Source: Lachnospiraceae bacterium
GTDB lineage: Bacteria > Bacillota > Clostridia > Lachnospirales > Lachnospiraceae
Direction: 5' to 3'
Length of the DNA: 64,000 bases
Assembly: GCA_017427685.1 (NCBI GenBank)
Contig: JAFRSH010000050.1
Span: forward strand, 1 to 64,000
The translations under genes and the position numbers were made by a program. Within the stretch, counting starts at the first letter, position 1. Every line of letters begins with the position of its first letter. A model generated the notes under the pieces. The model was not told the DNA's origin. It made no database searches and worked only from the letters and a program-made list of their open reading frames with translations. This document shows, in pieces, positions 41,249 to 50,906 of the stretch.

Positions 41249-42361
41249 ATGCTCAGGTCAGTATGTAAGAAGATTTCATATCTTTTTATAGCAACAGGCG
41301 CCATGGTTTTACTCATGGGCTTTACTTCTGTGCGCGCTGACGTGATCACCGGTGAAACATCCCTTTGCGGTGCTTCATTTGTCATCGATAACTTCTACAA
41401 CAACGCGGACGACGTCATCATCGAAGACGAAGACACATTTGTTTCATCACTTCTTTCAAACGATTACTCAATTCCCGATAATGCTGCATTTGCCAAAGTA
41501 GATTCACTTCTTAATATTCGTGCCGCAGCATCTACGGATTCCGATATCATCGGTTATCTCCCCAGGAACGGTATCTGCTACCTTGAATCAGACCCTCAGT
41601 ATGGTTTCGTTAAGATCAGCTCGGGTGATGTCAGTGGCTACGTTGCTAAGGAGTACCTCTACACAAGCATCAGTGCTAAAGCGAAAGCAGAAGAGATAGC
41701 ACCTGTTCGTGCTACCGTTAACGCACCCGTTCTCAACATCAGGAGCACCCCGGAGAAGAACAGCAAGGATAACCTTGTCGAAGAGCTTTTCTGCGGTCAG
41801 TCTGTCAATGTTGCCAAGGGCAACAAGATAGTCCTTGATTCTGACAAGAACGAGTGGGTTGCCGTTGAGTACGACGGAGACACATGCTATGTCATGAAGA
41901 AGTACGTTGATGTCGGAAGGTCTTTCACATATGCGTGCAGCGTTGAAGACGTTATCGGCGAGACAGATTCCAAGAACGTAACCGCACTTCGTGCGTCAAT
42001 TATCCTCGAAGCCAAGAAGCATATCGGTCTTAAGTACGTTTGGAGCGGTATGAGTTTAACAAAGGGTGCCGATTGCTCAGGTTTCTGCTGTGCTGTATTT
42101 GCTAAGTGCGGCTTTGATCTTGAGAGTATCGGACGTTCTTCGTATTCACTTGCATGGTCGTCATCGGGACACAAGGTTTCATACGAGGAAGCCAAGCCCG
42201 GCGATCTTGTATTCTACAGCCTTAAGAACGGTCGTGTAAGTCATGTTGCCATCTACCTCGGCGGCGGCAAGATCATCCACGAGAGCAGTAGCTCGGGCGG
42301 AGTTGTTATTTCCGACATTAACTGCATGAAAGTTACCATGATCAAGAATTTCCTCGACTGA
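41249..42361 (+). CDS. Secreted SH3b-NlpC/P60 peptidoglycan endopeptidase
   Basis: A 370-residue secreted wall hydrolase. A signal peptide (about 1-30, ending VRADV) is followed by two SH3b wall-binding repeats, about 80-140 (SLLNIRAAASTDS) and 152-220 (VLNIRSTPEKNSKDN), and a C-terminal NlpC/P60 domain with catalytic Cys in GADCSGF and His in VSHVAIY, plus a third polar His in IIHESS. Such enzymes cut D-Glu/meso-diaminopimelate peptide links. Strong expression is expected from its consensus promoter. Confidence 0.93.
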   Translation: MLRSVCKKISYLFIATGAMVLLMGFTSVRADVITGETSLCGASFVIDNFYNNADDVIIEDEDTFVSSLLSNDYSIPDNAAFAKVDSLLNIRAAASTDSDIIGYLPRNGICYLESDPQYGFVKISSGDVSGYVAKEYLYTSISAKAKAEEIAPVRATVNAPVLNIRSTPEKNSKDNLVEELFCGQSVNVAKGNKIVLDSDKNEWVAVEYDGDTCYVMKKYVDVGRSFTYACSVEDVIGETDSKNVTALRASIILEAKKHIGLKYVWSGMSLTKGADCSGFCCAVFAKCGFDLESIGRSSYSLAWSSSGHKVSYEEAKPGDLVFYSLKNGRVSHVAIYLGGGKIIHESSSSGGVVISDINCMKVTMIKNFLD

Positions 42362-42385
42362 TGGTTTGAGAGAAAACACATGATT

Positions 42386-42423
42386 CCCGGGACAGATTCG
42401 CGTCGATATCTGCCCCGGGTTTT
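42386..42423 (+). terminator. Terminator after the NlpC/P60 gene
   Basis: CCCGGGACAGAT and ATCTGCCCCGGG form a stem with one internal mismatch/bulge, followed by TTTT. The T tract touches the next promoter. Confidence 0.85.
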
Positions 42424-42424
42424 G

Positions 42425-42453
42425 TTGACTTTTTTATCCTAAACTAATATCAT
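42425..42453 (+). promoter_or_regulatory. Promoter of the MutS-homologue/mutSL operon
   Basis: TTGACT (42425-42430), 17 bp, TATCAT (42448-42453), about 42 bp before the start codon. Confidence 0.65.
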
Positions 42454-42495
42454 TACAATGTGTTTTTGATAACAGATTTTTAGGGGGACCAAGTA

Positions 42496-44160
42496 ATGGA
42501 AGTAGCACTTATCGTGCTTGCGGTTGTTATAGTTCTGTTCGTAAAGGGGATTTACGACAGGAAGAAATACATCAAGAAACTGCTTGCCAGAGTAGATTAC
42601 GCATACGGCAAGATTCCGCAGAAAACTCTTTCGGCAGAGAAATCGGAAGCCATCAAATATTATTTCAAACAGCATCAGACTCCTTACAGCATCGACGACA
42701 TCACATGGAACGATCTGAATATGGACAATGTCTATAACCTCATCAATTCATGTAACAGCGCTTACGGCGAGGAGTATCTTTACTCATTGCTTCGTACACC
42801 CGAGATCTCGGACGAGAAGCTCAAAGAGCGCGGTTTCCTTATCGACATATTCTCAAAGAACAGAGAACTAAGGAACAATCTGGCCGCTCATTTCGGCAAT
42901 ATGGGTACCATGAAGAAGATCTCTGTATTCGAGTACATGGGAAGCCTTAAAAACGCCGCTCTTGAGGGCGCGGGGATACACTTTTTCCTCGATTTCCTCT
43001 TTGTTCTCTCGATAGTTTATATCTTTATCACACCGGCGATCGGTATCATCGGTACCATTGCCATGCTTATTGCCAATATCTTCACGTACTTCAAGTTCAA
43101 GACCAAGGTCGAGAACTACTTTGTCATAATCGGATTTATCGTAAGATCGCTCGATTCGGCCAAGGCCATCACATCAACCGAATGCGAAGAGATCAAGCCT
43201 TATATGGACAGACTTCGCAGCTGCATCAAGGAATTCAGCGGTATGCGTCACGGTGCATGGCTTGTTTCCTCGAGCAGCATGAATTCTTCGGATCTCGCGC
43301 AGATCTTTCTTGATTACATGAGGATGCTGTTCCATCTTGATCTTATCAAGTTCAATCTCATGTACAGGACCTTCCTCAACAAGGAGAAGTCATTTAACGA
43401 GATCTTCGAAACGATCGGTCTGCTCGACAGTATGATCGCGGTCGCTTCCTTCAGGGATCTTATGGGCAGGAACTGTGAGCCGACATTTACAAAAGATAAG
43501 ACGATCACTGCGGACGGTATGTTCCATCCCCTTATTGAGGACCCCATCCCCACATCGTTTACGACCGACAGGAGCGTACTGCTTACAGGTTCGAACGCTT
43601 CCGGTAAATCGACATTCCTTAAGACCGTAGCGATCAACCAGATCCTTTCGCAGACCATATATACAGCACTTGCCAAGAGCTATGAGACGACATACTTTAA
43701 CATAATGTCCTCGATGGCGCTTAAGGACGACATTATAGGCGGACAGAGCTACTACATCGTCGAGATACGTTCACTCAAGAGGATCATCGAGAGGATGAAC
43801 GAGGAGATCCCGGTGCTCGTCTTCATCGACGAGGTTCTCAAGGGCACGAACACACTCGAGAGGATCGCCGCATCGTCAAGGATCCTTCTTTCGCTCGCAA
43901 CGTCACAATCGCTCTGTTTTGCGGCCACACACGATATCGAGCTTACTTTTATACTTGAGAATTACTACAAGAACTATCATTTCGAAGAGCAGGTCAGCGA
44001 GAACGAGGTCATATTCGATTATACGCTCCGCGAAGGACGTGCCGTATCGCGTAACGCCATCAAGCTTCTTTCGATACTCGGTTATCCCGACGAGATCATC
44101 GAAAGCGCTACCGAGATGGCTCAAAACTACATGAACACCAACGAATGGAAGGTATACTAA
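42496..44160 (+). CDS. Membrane-anchored MutS-family ATPase
   Basis: A 554-residue protein with the C-terminal ATPase domain of MutS (Walker A GSNASGKST at 365-373, Walker B VLVFIDEVLKG, signature residues after SYYIVEIRSLK, ATHDIELT) but none of the mismatch-recognition domains. Instead the N-terminus is a membrane helix (about 2-17) and a second pair of helices lies near residues 158-205. It starts the operon and ends 4 bp before mutS. Similar membrane MutS-like ATPases are known as uncharacterised families in Bacillota; the function is unknown. Confidence 0.87.
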   Translation: MEVALIVLAVVIVLFVKGIYDRKKYIKKLLARVDYAYGKIPQKTLSAEKSEAIKYYFKQHQTPYSIDDITWNDLNMDNVYNLINSCNSAYGEEYLYSLLRTPEISDEKLKERGFLIDIFSKNRELRNNLAAHFGNMGTMKKISVFEYMGSLKNAALEGAGIHFFLDFLFVLSIVYIFITPAIGIIGTIAMLIANIFTYFKFKTKVENYFVIIGFIVRSLDSAKAITSTECEEIKPYMDRLRSCIKEFSGMRHGAWLVSSSSMNSSDLAQIFLDYMRMLFHLDLIKFNLMYRTFLNKEKSFNEIFETIGLLDSMIAVASFRDLMGRNCEPTFTKDKTITADGMFHPLIEDPIPTSFTTDRSVLLTGSNASGKSTFLKTVAINQILSQTIYTALAKSYETTYFNIMSSMALKDDIIGGQSYYIVEIRSLKRIIERMNEEIPVLVFIDEVLKGTNTLERIAASSRILLSLATSQSLCFAATHDIELTFILENYYKNYHFEEQVSENEVIFDYTLREGRAVSRNAIKLLSILGYPDEIIESATEMAQNYMNTNEWKVY

Positions 44161-44164
44161 GACC

Positions 44165-46885
44165 ATGGAAGAGCTCTACACCCGCCTTGAAGATGTGAGA
44201 GGCATGCAGCTGTCTCCGCTTATGGAGCAGTATAAGTCAGTCAAAGACGAATACCATGACTGCGTCCTTTTTTACAGACTCGGTGATTTCTACGAGATGT
44301 TCTTTGAAGACGCCGTGAACGTTTCGGCTGAACTTGAGCTTGCGCTTACAGGCAAGAACTGCGGTCTCGACAAACGTGCCGCTATGTGCGGGATTCCTTT
44401 CCATTCCTACGAAACATATCTTTCGCGTCTTGTCGCGAAGAATTACAGGGTCGCTATCTGTGAGCAGGTAGAGGACCCTGCTCTTGCCAAAGGACTTGTC
44501 AGAAGAGAAGTAATCCGTATCGTTACACCCGGTACGAACATGTCCGCGGATGCCCTTGAAGAGAAAAGCAATTCGTTCCTTCTCAGTGTCATAAGCGCCG
44601 GAGATTCCTTCGGTATAGCGGCTTCGGACATCTCCACGGGAGAATTCTACGTTACGGAATGTAAGACCGCCGCCGAGACACGCGACGAAGTCCTCAGGTA
44701 CAATCCACGCGAGATCCTTTGCAACAGCGCGCTTTCGATGACCGATATATCACTCGATACGATCGATCCTTCCGGTAACCTCCGTCCTATGGTGCTTGAT
44801 GATTGCGACAGTGAGGACCTTTCGGGTCTTACGGAGCACTTCGGTACCAAAGAGCAGATCGAAGCGATCAGAACAGAGTACCCGGCAGGCATATCGGCCG
44901 CTGCCGTGCTTTTCAGATATCTGAGAGAGACACAGAAGAACGATCTTTCAAACCTCACAAGGATCTCGACATATTGCCGAAGCAGATATATGGTCATCGA
45001 CAATTCGACACGTCGTAACCTTGAGCTTCTTGAAACCATGCGTGACAAGGAGAAAAAGGGCTCGCTCTTATGGGTTGTCGACAAATCACGTACCGCAATG
45101 GGCGGCAGACTCATCAAGAGCTTCATCGAACAACCGCTTCTCGATCCCGAAGAGATCAATCAAAGGCTCGACTGTGTGGAAGAGCTTAAGGAGAACATGA
45201 TCGACAGGGAAGAGATCAGAGAGTATCTCGGAACCGTATACGACCTTGAACGCTTATCAGGACGCATCAGCTACCGCAGCGCGTCCCCCAGAGACCTCAA
45301 GGCGTTCGGATCATCCCTTTACACATTACCGGCCGTTAAAGAGCTTTTAAAGGGCTTTAAAAGCGATGTCCTGAAGAACATTTACGAGTCCTTCGATACG
45401 CTCTACGACCTTTTTGAGCTTATAGACAACGCCATCAGCGAAGAGCCTCCCCTTGCCATCAAAGAGGGCGGTATCATCAAGCCCGGTTACAACGCTGAAG
45501 TTGATTCCCTGAGGAATGCCAAGACAGAGGGAAAGAACTGGCTCATAGAGCTCGAAACCCGTAAGCGCGAAGAAACAGGCATCAGAAACCTCAGGATCAA
45601 GTATAATAAGGTTTTCGGTTATTACTACGAGGTTACCAATTCCTTTAAGGATATGGTCCCCGAGAGCTGGTCGCGCAAGCAGACCCTTACAGGTGCCGAG
45701 CGTTACACAAACGAGGAACTCAAAGACCTAGAGGACAAGATCCTTCACGCTCAGGACAGACTATTCTCGCTTGAGTACGATATCTTCAACGAGATCAGGG
45801 AGACCATCTCTGAGAACATATCACGTATCCTTCAGACAGCGCATTCCATCGCCTGGATCGATGCGATGTGCAGCATAGCACTTGTAGCAGAGCGCAATGG
45901 CTACGTCCGCCCCGAGGTGGATGACGGCTGCGTGCTCGACATCATCGAAGGACGCCATCCCGTTGTGGAGCAGTTCATCGGCCGCGAGAAGTTCGTCGAT
46001 AACGACTGCCTCCTCAACGATAAGGGAAGCAGAGTACTTCTTATCACCGGACCCAACATGGCCGGTAAATCGACATACATGCGTCAGACGGCACTTATAG
46101 TGCTCATGGCACAGTGCGGATTCTTTGTTCCCGCACGCAAGGCACATATCGGTATCGTAGACAGGATATTCACCCGTGTGGGCGCCTCAGATGACCTTTC
46201 TTCGGGTCAGAGTACGTTTATGGTGGAAATGAACGAAGTCTCCGTGATCGTCCGCAATGCGACCGCCAAGAGCCTTATAATCCTTGACGAGATAGGCAGA
46301 GGAACGAGCACGTTTGACGGACTAGCCATCGCTTGGGCAGTTCTTGAGCATATCTGCAACAAGAACTTAATCGGTGCCAAGACGATGTTCGCAACACACT
46401 ACCATGAGCTCAACGAGCTCGAAGGACGTCTCGAAGGCGTTATTAATTACTGTGTTGCGGTCAAGGAGGAAGGCGAGGATATCGTTTTCCTTCGCAAGAT
46501 AGTCAGAGGAGGAGCGAACAGGAGCTACGGTATCGAAGTTGCAAAACTTGCCGGACTTCCCCGTTCGATAATTAAGAGAGCTAAGGAGATAACGAAGCTT
46601 CTTGCCAGTGACGCGATCACTGACAGGATCGAAGACGACCTTTCGCCCAGGAGAAGATCGCGTAAACCCAAGATCGGCGAAGGTCAGTTCAGCCTATTCG
46701 AACAGATCGACAACGACCCGTTGCTCGGATCCGTCGATAAGGCAGATAATCAACTCAGTGAAGCGGAAGAAGATGTTCTCGATGAGATCAGGAGGCTTGA
46801 GATCACAAATCTCACCCCGATCGAATGCATGAACGTTCTGAGCCGCTTTAAGGACCAACTTAACAATAACGAGGCTACTAAATGA
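44165..46885 (+). CDS. mutS: DNA mismatch repair protein MutS
   Basis: A 906-residue MutS1 protein that recognises mismatches. The N-terminal domain has the mismatch-stacking motif GDFYEMFFEDA (Phe-x-Glu), followed by connector, lever, clamp and ATPase domains with Walker A GPNMAGKST (from 629), the STFMVEM loop, DEIGRGTST and ATHYHEL. A basic linker leads to a short C-terminal tail. It overlaps mutL by 4 bp. Confidence 0.98.
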   Translation: MEELYTRLEDVRGMQLSPLMEQYKSVKDEYHDCVLFYRLGDFYEMFFEDAVNVSAELELALTGKNCGLDKRAAMCGIPFHSYETYLSRLVAKNYRVAICEQVEDPALAKGLVRREVIRIVTPGTNMSADALEEKSNSFLLSVISAGDSFGIAASDISTGEFYVTECKTAAETRDEVLRYNPREILCNSALSMTDISLDTIDPSGNLRPMVLDDCDSEDLSGLTEHFGTKEQIEAIRTEYPAGISAAAVLFRYLRETQKNDLSNLTRISTYCRSRYMVIDNSTRRNLELLETMRDKEKKGSLLWVVDKSRTAMGGRLIKSFIEQPLLDPEEINQRLDCVEELKENMIDREEIREYLGTVYDLERLSGRISYRSASPRDLKAFGSSLYTLPAVKELLKGFKSDVLKNIYESFDTLYDLFELIDNAISEEPPLAIKEGGIIKPGYNAEVDSLRNAKTEGKNWLIELETRKREETGIRNLRIKYNKVFGYYYEVTNSFKDMVPESWSRKQTLTGAERYTNEELKDLEDKILHAQDRLFSLEYDIFNEIRETISENISRILQTAHSIAWIDAMCSIALVAERNGYVRPEVDDGCVLDIIEGRHPVVEQFIGREKFVDNDCLLNDKGSRVLLITGPNMAGKSTYMRQTALIVLMAQCGFFVPARKAHIGIVDRIFTRVGASDDLSSGQSTFMVEMNEVSVIVRNATAKSLIILDEIGRGTSTFDGLAIAWAVLEHICNKNLIGAKTMFATHYHELNELEGRLEGVINYCVAVKEEGEDIVFLRKIVRGGANRSYGIEVAKLAGLPRSIIKRAKEITKLLASDAITDRIEDDLSPRRRSRKPKIGEGQFSLFEQIDNDPLLGSVDKADNQLSEAEEDVLDEIRRLEITNLTPIECMNVLSRFKDQLNNNEATK

Positions 46886-48825
46886 TCAACATCCTTGACA
46901 CAGAAACCATCAACAGGATAGCCGCTGGAGAAGTAATAGAGCGGCCTTCTTCGGTTGTAAAAGAGCTTGTCGAGAACGCCATTGACGCTTCTTCAAGCGC
47001 GATAACCGTCGAGATCAAGGGCGGTGGTGTGGATCTTATAAGGATCACGGACAACGGCTGCGGTATCGACAAGAGTGAGCTAAAGAAAGCTTTCCTTCCC
47101 CACGCCACCAGCAAGCTGAAAAGTGCTACGGACCTTTTCTCAATCTGCACGCTCGGCTTCAGAGGCGAGGCACTTCCGAGTATAGCAAGCGTTTCCGACA
47201 CCGAGATCATCACCAAGGTTAAAGAATCCCTTCTCGGAAGCCGTTACGAACCCGGACGCTCTGAAGAAGTGACCGATGTGGGGGCACCCGACGGCACCAC
47301 CATAATCGTTAAAGACATCTTTCAAAAGATCCCCGCAAGGCGCAAGTTCCTCAAGTCAGCGACTACAGAGACGGCGTACTGCAGCGACGTTATCGAAAAG
47401 ACTGCCATAGCCAATCCCGGGATCTCATTCAGGCTCATCAGCAACGGACGTTCCGTGTTCTTTTCGAACGGCAACGGCAGCATCAAAGATATCATTTACT
47501 CCATGTACGGACGCGAGATGAGCGAGAGTCTTGTCCCCGTGGAAGCTTCGGACGGTGCGCTTAAAGTCAGCGGCTTCATCGCCAAGCCCATCGTAGCGCG
47601 CGCAAACAGGTCCGACGAGTACTACTATGTCAACGGTCGCTATATCCGCAACAAGACCGTTACAAAGGCCATAGAGGACGCGTACGCGCCCTTCCTGATG
47701 CAGCACAAATATCCCTTCACAGTTCTTTTCCTCGATGTTGAGAAAGATCTTGTGGATATCAACGTTCACCCCGCCAAGCTCGAGGTGCGCTTTAAGGATT
47801 CCGTAGATGTCTACGACATCGTTTATCACGCTGTCAAAAGAACTCTCGAAGGGCTCGCCACCATCCCGAAGGCACTTGAGGAGTTTACATATAAACCGTT
47901 CAAGAGCGCTTATGCTGCACCCGCTGACACAGCACAAGCATCACAGAATAACCGCCCCGCAGCACAGGCAACTAACGCTTATGGTAGCATAGGCACTAAC
48001 GGATCAATAAACAATCATTCCTTAAGCGGTAATGAAAGCAGGGTATCATACACTTCCAAAACTTCTAAACCGCACCTTAGCATAGAGGAGAAGGGCTTCT
48101 TCAACGAGAACACATTCCTCGAAGCCTCCGGAAGTGATACCGCCGAAGCGAACGATCTTTACAAAAATGCTCCGCAGCTCAAGCTCGAAGCAGAAACCGG
48201 CGAAGTGAAAGAGGAGTCAAAAGACGACTTTAAAAAGACAACCTCTTCGGACTACGAGATAATCGGTCAGGTCTTCGATACGTACTGGCTGATCTCGCGC
48301 GGAGACGAAGTCTTCTTCATCGACCAGCACGCTGCCCATGAGAAGATCCTCTACGAGAGATTCATGGGGATGGCAGTCGAAGAACTCTGTACACCTCAGA
48401 GCCTCATGCCCGGTGTCTGCGTTTCACTGAATGTTAAAGAGGTCGAGTGCCTCGAAGCCAATATGGACACCTTTAAAGAGCTCGGCTTCGAGATCGAGAA
48501 CTACGGCGGAAGAGAATACCTCCTGACGGCCGTTCCGATGCAGGATCACGGAGTCGACCCGAAAGACCTGTTCCTCGAGTTCCTAAGCGACATGCTCGAC
48601 AAGACCTTTGAGAAGGAGAAGACACTTTCCCTCAGGGAAAAGCTCGCGACACGTGCCTGCAAGGCAGCCATCAAGGGTAATTCCAAGATCTCGCTTGCAG
48701 AAGCGAAAGAGCTCATCGAAGAGCTCTTAAGTGCCAAGGATCCTTTCAACTGTCCTCACGGAAGACCCGTCTTTATCAGCATTACAAAGGAAGAGATGGA
48801 GAAAATGTTCAAAAGGATAGTATGA
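46882..48825 (+). CDS. mutL: DNA mismatch repair protein MutL
   Basis: A 647-residue GHKL ATPase that couples MutS to strand removal. N-terminal motifs are IAAGEVIERPSSV, ELVENAIDA, DNGCGID, GFRGEALPSI; a low-complexity Ala/Ser/Asn linker covers about 340-430. The C-terminal domain contains QHAAHEKILYERF and the endonuclease-type metal motif can be sought there; CPHGRP near the end fits endonuclease MutL. ATG 46882 overlaps the mutS stop. Confidence 0.97.
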   Translation: MINILDTETINRIAAGEVIERPSSVVKELVENAIDASSSAITVEIKGGGVDLIRITDNGCGIDKSELKKAFLPHATSKLKSATDLFSICTLGFRGEALPSIASVSDTEIITKVKESLLGSRYEPGRSEEVTDVGAPDGTTIIVKDIFQKIPARRKFLKSATTETAYCSDVIEKTAIANPGISFRLISNGRSVFFSNGNGSIKDIIYSMYGREMSESLVPVEASDGALKVSGFIAKPIVARANRSDEYYYVNGRYIRNKTVTKAIEDAYAPFLMQHKYPFTVLFLDVEKDLVDINVHPAKLEVRFKDSVDVYDIVYHAVKRTLEGLATIPKALEEFTYKPFKSAYAAPADTAQASQNNRPAAQATNAYGSIGTNGSINNHSLSGNESRVSYTSKTSKPHLSIEEKGFFNENTFLEASGSDTAEANDLYKNAPQLKLEAETGEVKEESKDDFKKTTSSDYEIIGQVFDTYWLISRGDEVFFIDQHAAHEKILYERFMGMAVEELCTPQSLMPGVCVSLNVKEVECLEANMDTFKELGFEIENYGGREYLLTAVPMQDHGVDPKDLFLEFLSDMLDKTFEKEKTLSLREKLATRACKAAIKGNSKISLAEAKELIEELLSAKDPFNCPHGRPVFISITKEEMEKMFKRIV

Positions 48826-48882
48826 AGAACGCATGTTCGAAACATGGAAATCCGCATAAGATCAAGAGATTTGGATAAAAGC

Positions 48883-49818
48883 ATGGAGAATCAAAAGACA
48901 AAACTGATGATCATAGCCGGTCCGACCGCAGTCGGAAAAACCTCGGCATCCATCAAGATAGCTCAAAAGCTCGGCGGCGAGATAATCTCAGCAGACTCGA
49001 TGCAGGTGTACAGAGGCATGGACATCGGCACGGCCAAGATCACACCCGAAGAGATGGGTGGTATCAGACATCACCTCATAGACATCTGCGAGCCGGAAGA
49101 GGACTTCAATGTAGTCAGGTTCAAGGACCTGGCACGTGAGGCCGTAACGGATATATCGTCGCGCGGCAAGCTTCCGATCGTTGTCGGTGGTACGGGCTTC
49201 TACATACAGGCTCTGCTTTACGATATCGACTTCACAGAGTACGATGACGAAACGTCCGAATGTGTCAGATCAAAGATCCTTGAGCGTTTCGTAGGAGACG
49301 CTTCAGAGATGCACAGGTATCTTGCTTCGTTCGATCCCGAATCCGCCGCGATCATTCACATGAACAACAAAAAGAAGGTGCTTCACGCCATCGAGTACTA
49401 CGAGATCACAGGTAGGAAGATCTCCGATCATAACAGCGAGGAAAGAGCCAAGGAATCTCCTTATGATTTCAAATACTTTGTCATCACCGATGACAGAGAA
49501 GATATCTACAAAAGGATCGATAAGAGAGTCGATGCCATGATGAGTGCGGGACTTGTAGACGAAGTCAAAGCACTTCGCGCACGCGGACTGACTCAGAAGA
49601 ATATCTCCATGCTCGGTCTTTCCTACAAGGAGATAGACGACTTCCTGAACGGACTGATCCCCCTCGAAGAGGCCGTGAGGCTCATCAAAAGGGACACCCG
49701 TCATTTTGCGAGAAAGCAGCTCACATGGTGGAAGCGTGAGAAAGAGATCACATATGTCGACAGAAGAGATTTTAAAGACGAAGAAGCAATGACCGCTTTT
49801 ATGTGTTCCGTTTTTTAA
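48883..49818 (+). CDS. miaA: tRNA dimethylallyltransferase
   Basis: A 311-residue enzyme that adds a dimethylallyl group to A37 of tRNAs reading UNN codons. The P-loop GPTAVGKTS, ISADSMQVYRGMDIGTAK, VGGTGFY and RDTRHFARKQLTWW are present. The start is uncertain: ATG 48883 gives the family length with a weak site; ATG 48844 would add 13 residues with no better site. Its place after mutL is common. Confidence 0.95.
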   Translation: MENQKTKLMIIAGPTAVGKTSASIKIAQKLGGEIISADSMQVYRGMDIGTAKITPEEMGGIRHHLIDICEPEEDFNVVRFKDLAREAVTDISSRGKLPIVVGGTGFYIQALLYDIDFTEYDDETSECVRSKILERFVGDASEMHRYLASFDPESAAIIHMNNKKKVLHAIEYYEITGRKISDHNSEERAKESPYDFKYFVITDDREDIYKRIDKRVDAMMSAGLVDEVKALRARGLTQKNISMLGLSYKEIDDFLNGLIPLEEAVRLIKRDTRHFARKQLTWWKREKEITYVDRRDFKDEEAMTAFMCSVF

Positions 49819-49872
49819 ACTAATATAGTATAATATTTCAGGTTAATTACAAAGGACAGGCCAGGAGGATCT

Positions 49873-50904
49873 ATGTCAAAGACTTACGGTATCGACCTTG
49901 GAACAAGAGTTCTCAAGATATACAAGAAAAACGAGGGCGTTATCTACGACGCCAAGAACATCATTGCGGTCGCCGACGGCAACAGGATAATCGCGGTAGG
50001 AGACGAAGCATTTGAGATGTTCGGCAAAGCGCCTTCCAATATCGAGGTTACTTACCCCGTCAAATACGGTGTTATCGCTGACATCAAGCATATGCAGGCC
50101 ATGCTCAACATCGTTTTCGAGGAGCTCTCGGCATCGCACGGCAAGATGAGCGGAAGCGACTTTATAGTAACAGCCCCTACCGATATCACCGAGGTTGAGA
50201 AGAAAGCCTTTATAGACCTTGTAGCAAGCACAAACATCAAGCCCCGCAAGGTAAAGATCGTTGAGCGTCCCATCGCAGACGCACTGGGCGTTGGACTTAA
50301 CGTTACGGACGCAAGCGGTGTCATGGTAGTAGATATAGGTGCCGACACTACAGAGATCTCGGTCCTTTCACTCGGAGGTATCGTTCTGAGCCGTCTGATC
50401 CCCATCGGCGGCAACAAGTTCGACGACGACATCATTTCCGCGGTTAAGAAGAACTACAACCTCATCATCGGTAACAAGACAGCCGAAGTCATCAAGATCA
50501 ACCTCGCTACGGCAGTTCTTCCCGAGGACGACATGATCAAAGCGATCAAGGTCTACGGACGTGACGTTGTGAGCGGACTCCCCGTTGAGAAGGAGATCGA
50601 CAGCGCATTTGTTTATACCGCAATCCGTGAGCACCTTCAGAACATCGTGGACAGCGTGAGGATGATCCTCGAGCATACTCCTCCGGAGATCGCTTCCGAC
50701 ATCATCGACAGCGGTATCTATGTAACGGGCGGTTCGGCAAGTATACACGACCTTTCGAAGCTCCTCAGCACCGAAACGGAGCTCTCGGTCAATATCTGCA
50801 AGGACCCGGCCAATTCAGTCGCACTCGGTATCGGCAGGATCATAGAGAGTCCCGAGCTTGACAGTCTCTCTTACGTATTAAAACAGATGAATTATAAGGA
50901 TTGA
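49873..50904 (+). CDS. mreB: Rod shape-determining protein MreB
   Basis: A 343-residue bacterial actin that organises lateral wall synthesis. Actin-fold motifs: GIDLGTRVLKIY (phosphate 1), VVDIGADTTEISVLS (phosphate 2), and YVTGGSASIHDL (adenosine). MreB usually has LGTANT at phosphate 1; the LGTRVL variant is a modest divergence. CCAGGAGG precedes ATG 49873. TATAAT lies at 49829-49834 with a poor -35. mreC starts 2 bp after the stop. Confidence 0.92.
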   Translation: MSKTYGIDLGTRVLKIYKKNEGVIYDAKNIIAVADGNRIIAVGDEAFEMFGKAPSNIEVTYPVKYGVIADIKHMQAMLNIVFEELSASHGKMSGSDFIVTAPTDITEVEKKAFIDLVASTNIKPRKVKIVERPIADALGVGLNVTDASGVMVVDIGADTTEISVLSLGGIVLSRLIPIGGNKFDDDIISAVKKNYNLIIGNKTAEVIKINLATAVLPEDDMIKAIKVYGRDVVSGLPVEKEIDSAFVYTAIREHLQNIVDSVRMILEHTPPEIASDIIDSGIYVTGGSASIHDLSKLLSTETELSVNICKDPANSVALGIGRIIESPELDSLSYVLKQMNYKD

Positions 50905-50906
50905 TC

